Of a DNA stretch of 5,142 nt, positions 5,005 to 5,142 are shown one piece after another (within the stretch, counting starts at the first letter, position 1; every line of letters begins with the position of its first letter). The DNA comes from Chloroflexota bacterium (GTDB lineage Bacteria > Chloroflexota > Dehalococcoidia > SM23-28-2 > RBG-16-64-32). The notes beneath the pieces were generated by a model. The model was not told the origin of the DNA, searched no databases, and saw only the letters and a list, made by a program, of their open reading frames with translations. A program made the position numbers and the translations under genes. The stretch lies in NCBI GenBank assembly GCA_022564695.1, contig JADFKX010000148.1, forward strand, positions 1 through 5,142, written 5' to 3'.

Positions 5005-5142
5005 GTGAACGAAGTGTTCGATGAGTTGAAGCGCTCGCTGGCCGAGGGCCAATCGGTCGTGCTGGCGACCGTGGCCGCGACCCGCGGCTCCACGCCGCGG
5101 CGGGCCGGCGCGCGCATGATAGTGCGCACGGACGGCAGCTTC
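5005..5142 (+). CDS. XdhC/CoxI-family protein, N-terminal fragment (3' end outside window)
   Basis: The first 46 residues of an XdhC/CoxI-family protein run off the right edge. An amphipathic start (NEVFDELKRSLAEGQ) leads to VVLATVAATRGSTPRRAGARM (about 18-38) and then the strand and turn IVRTDGSF. The RGSTPRxxGAxM motif is the hallmark of the family's N-terminal domain and is intact, unlike in the paralogue at 2825-3703. The family assists molybdenum cofactor sulfuration and insertion for molybdenum hydroxylases. The GTG start is favoured because family similarity begins just after it and a promoter-like pair ends 10 nt upstream. Whether it carries the Rossmann domain or is a short CoxI-type protein cannot be seen here. 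Confidence 0.8.
   Translation, partial: MNEVFDELKRSLAEGQSVVLATVAATRGSTPRRAGARMIVRTDGSF

Overview
The window is GC-rich bacterial chromosome. All genes that can be supported lie on the + strand, with short gaps between them. No single marker fixes the taxon. The best hint is the lipoprotein at 3737-4960, where a Thr/Pro-rich linker joins a lipid anchor to a TolB-like propeller. That architecture is common in Chloroflexota. Together with the high GC, the divergent YchF and the paired XdhC-family genes, it makes a Chloroflexota (Dehalococcoidia- or SAR202-like) origin my best guess, at moderate to low confidence.

Layout. Positions 2-73 hold the last codons of a membrane protein. A promoter with a perfect TATAAT box (152-157) then leads into a two-gene unit: a TrmO/TsaA-like tRNA methyltransferase (198-710), overlapped at its stop by an endonuclease III-fold DNA glycosylase (707-1408). 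About 170 nt further on, a strong intrinsic terminator (1575-1616) closes the unit. A new promoter (TTGACC-17-TACCCT) drives a divergent YchF/OLA1-like P-loop protein (1692-2771) with a good Shine-Dalgarno sequence. Next come an XdhC/CoxI-family protein (2825-3703), a TolB-like lipoprotein (3737-4960), and the start of a second XdhC/CoxI-family gene (5005 to the window end).

Two expression styles appear side by side. The genes at 198 and 1692 have AGGAGG-type ribosome binding sites. The genes at 2825, 3737 and 5005 have no Shine-Dalgarno sequence. Instead each has a -10-like hexamer ending 6-10 nt before the start codon, the arrangement expected of leaderless mRNAs.

Function. The first half is housekeeping RNA modification and DNA repair. 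The second half points to maturation of a molybdenum hydroxylase (xanthine dehydrogenase or CO dehydrogenase type), because XdhC/CoxI proteins handle molybdenum cofactor for these enzymes; no hydroxylase gene is inside the window. I see no mobile element, CRISPR array, tRNA or rRNA, and no clearly new multi-gene system. The points most worth a second look are the YchF-like protein with a degenerate G3 motif, the XdhC paralogue lacking the family's signature residues beside one that keeps them, and the run of apparently leaderless genes.
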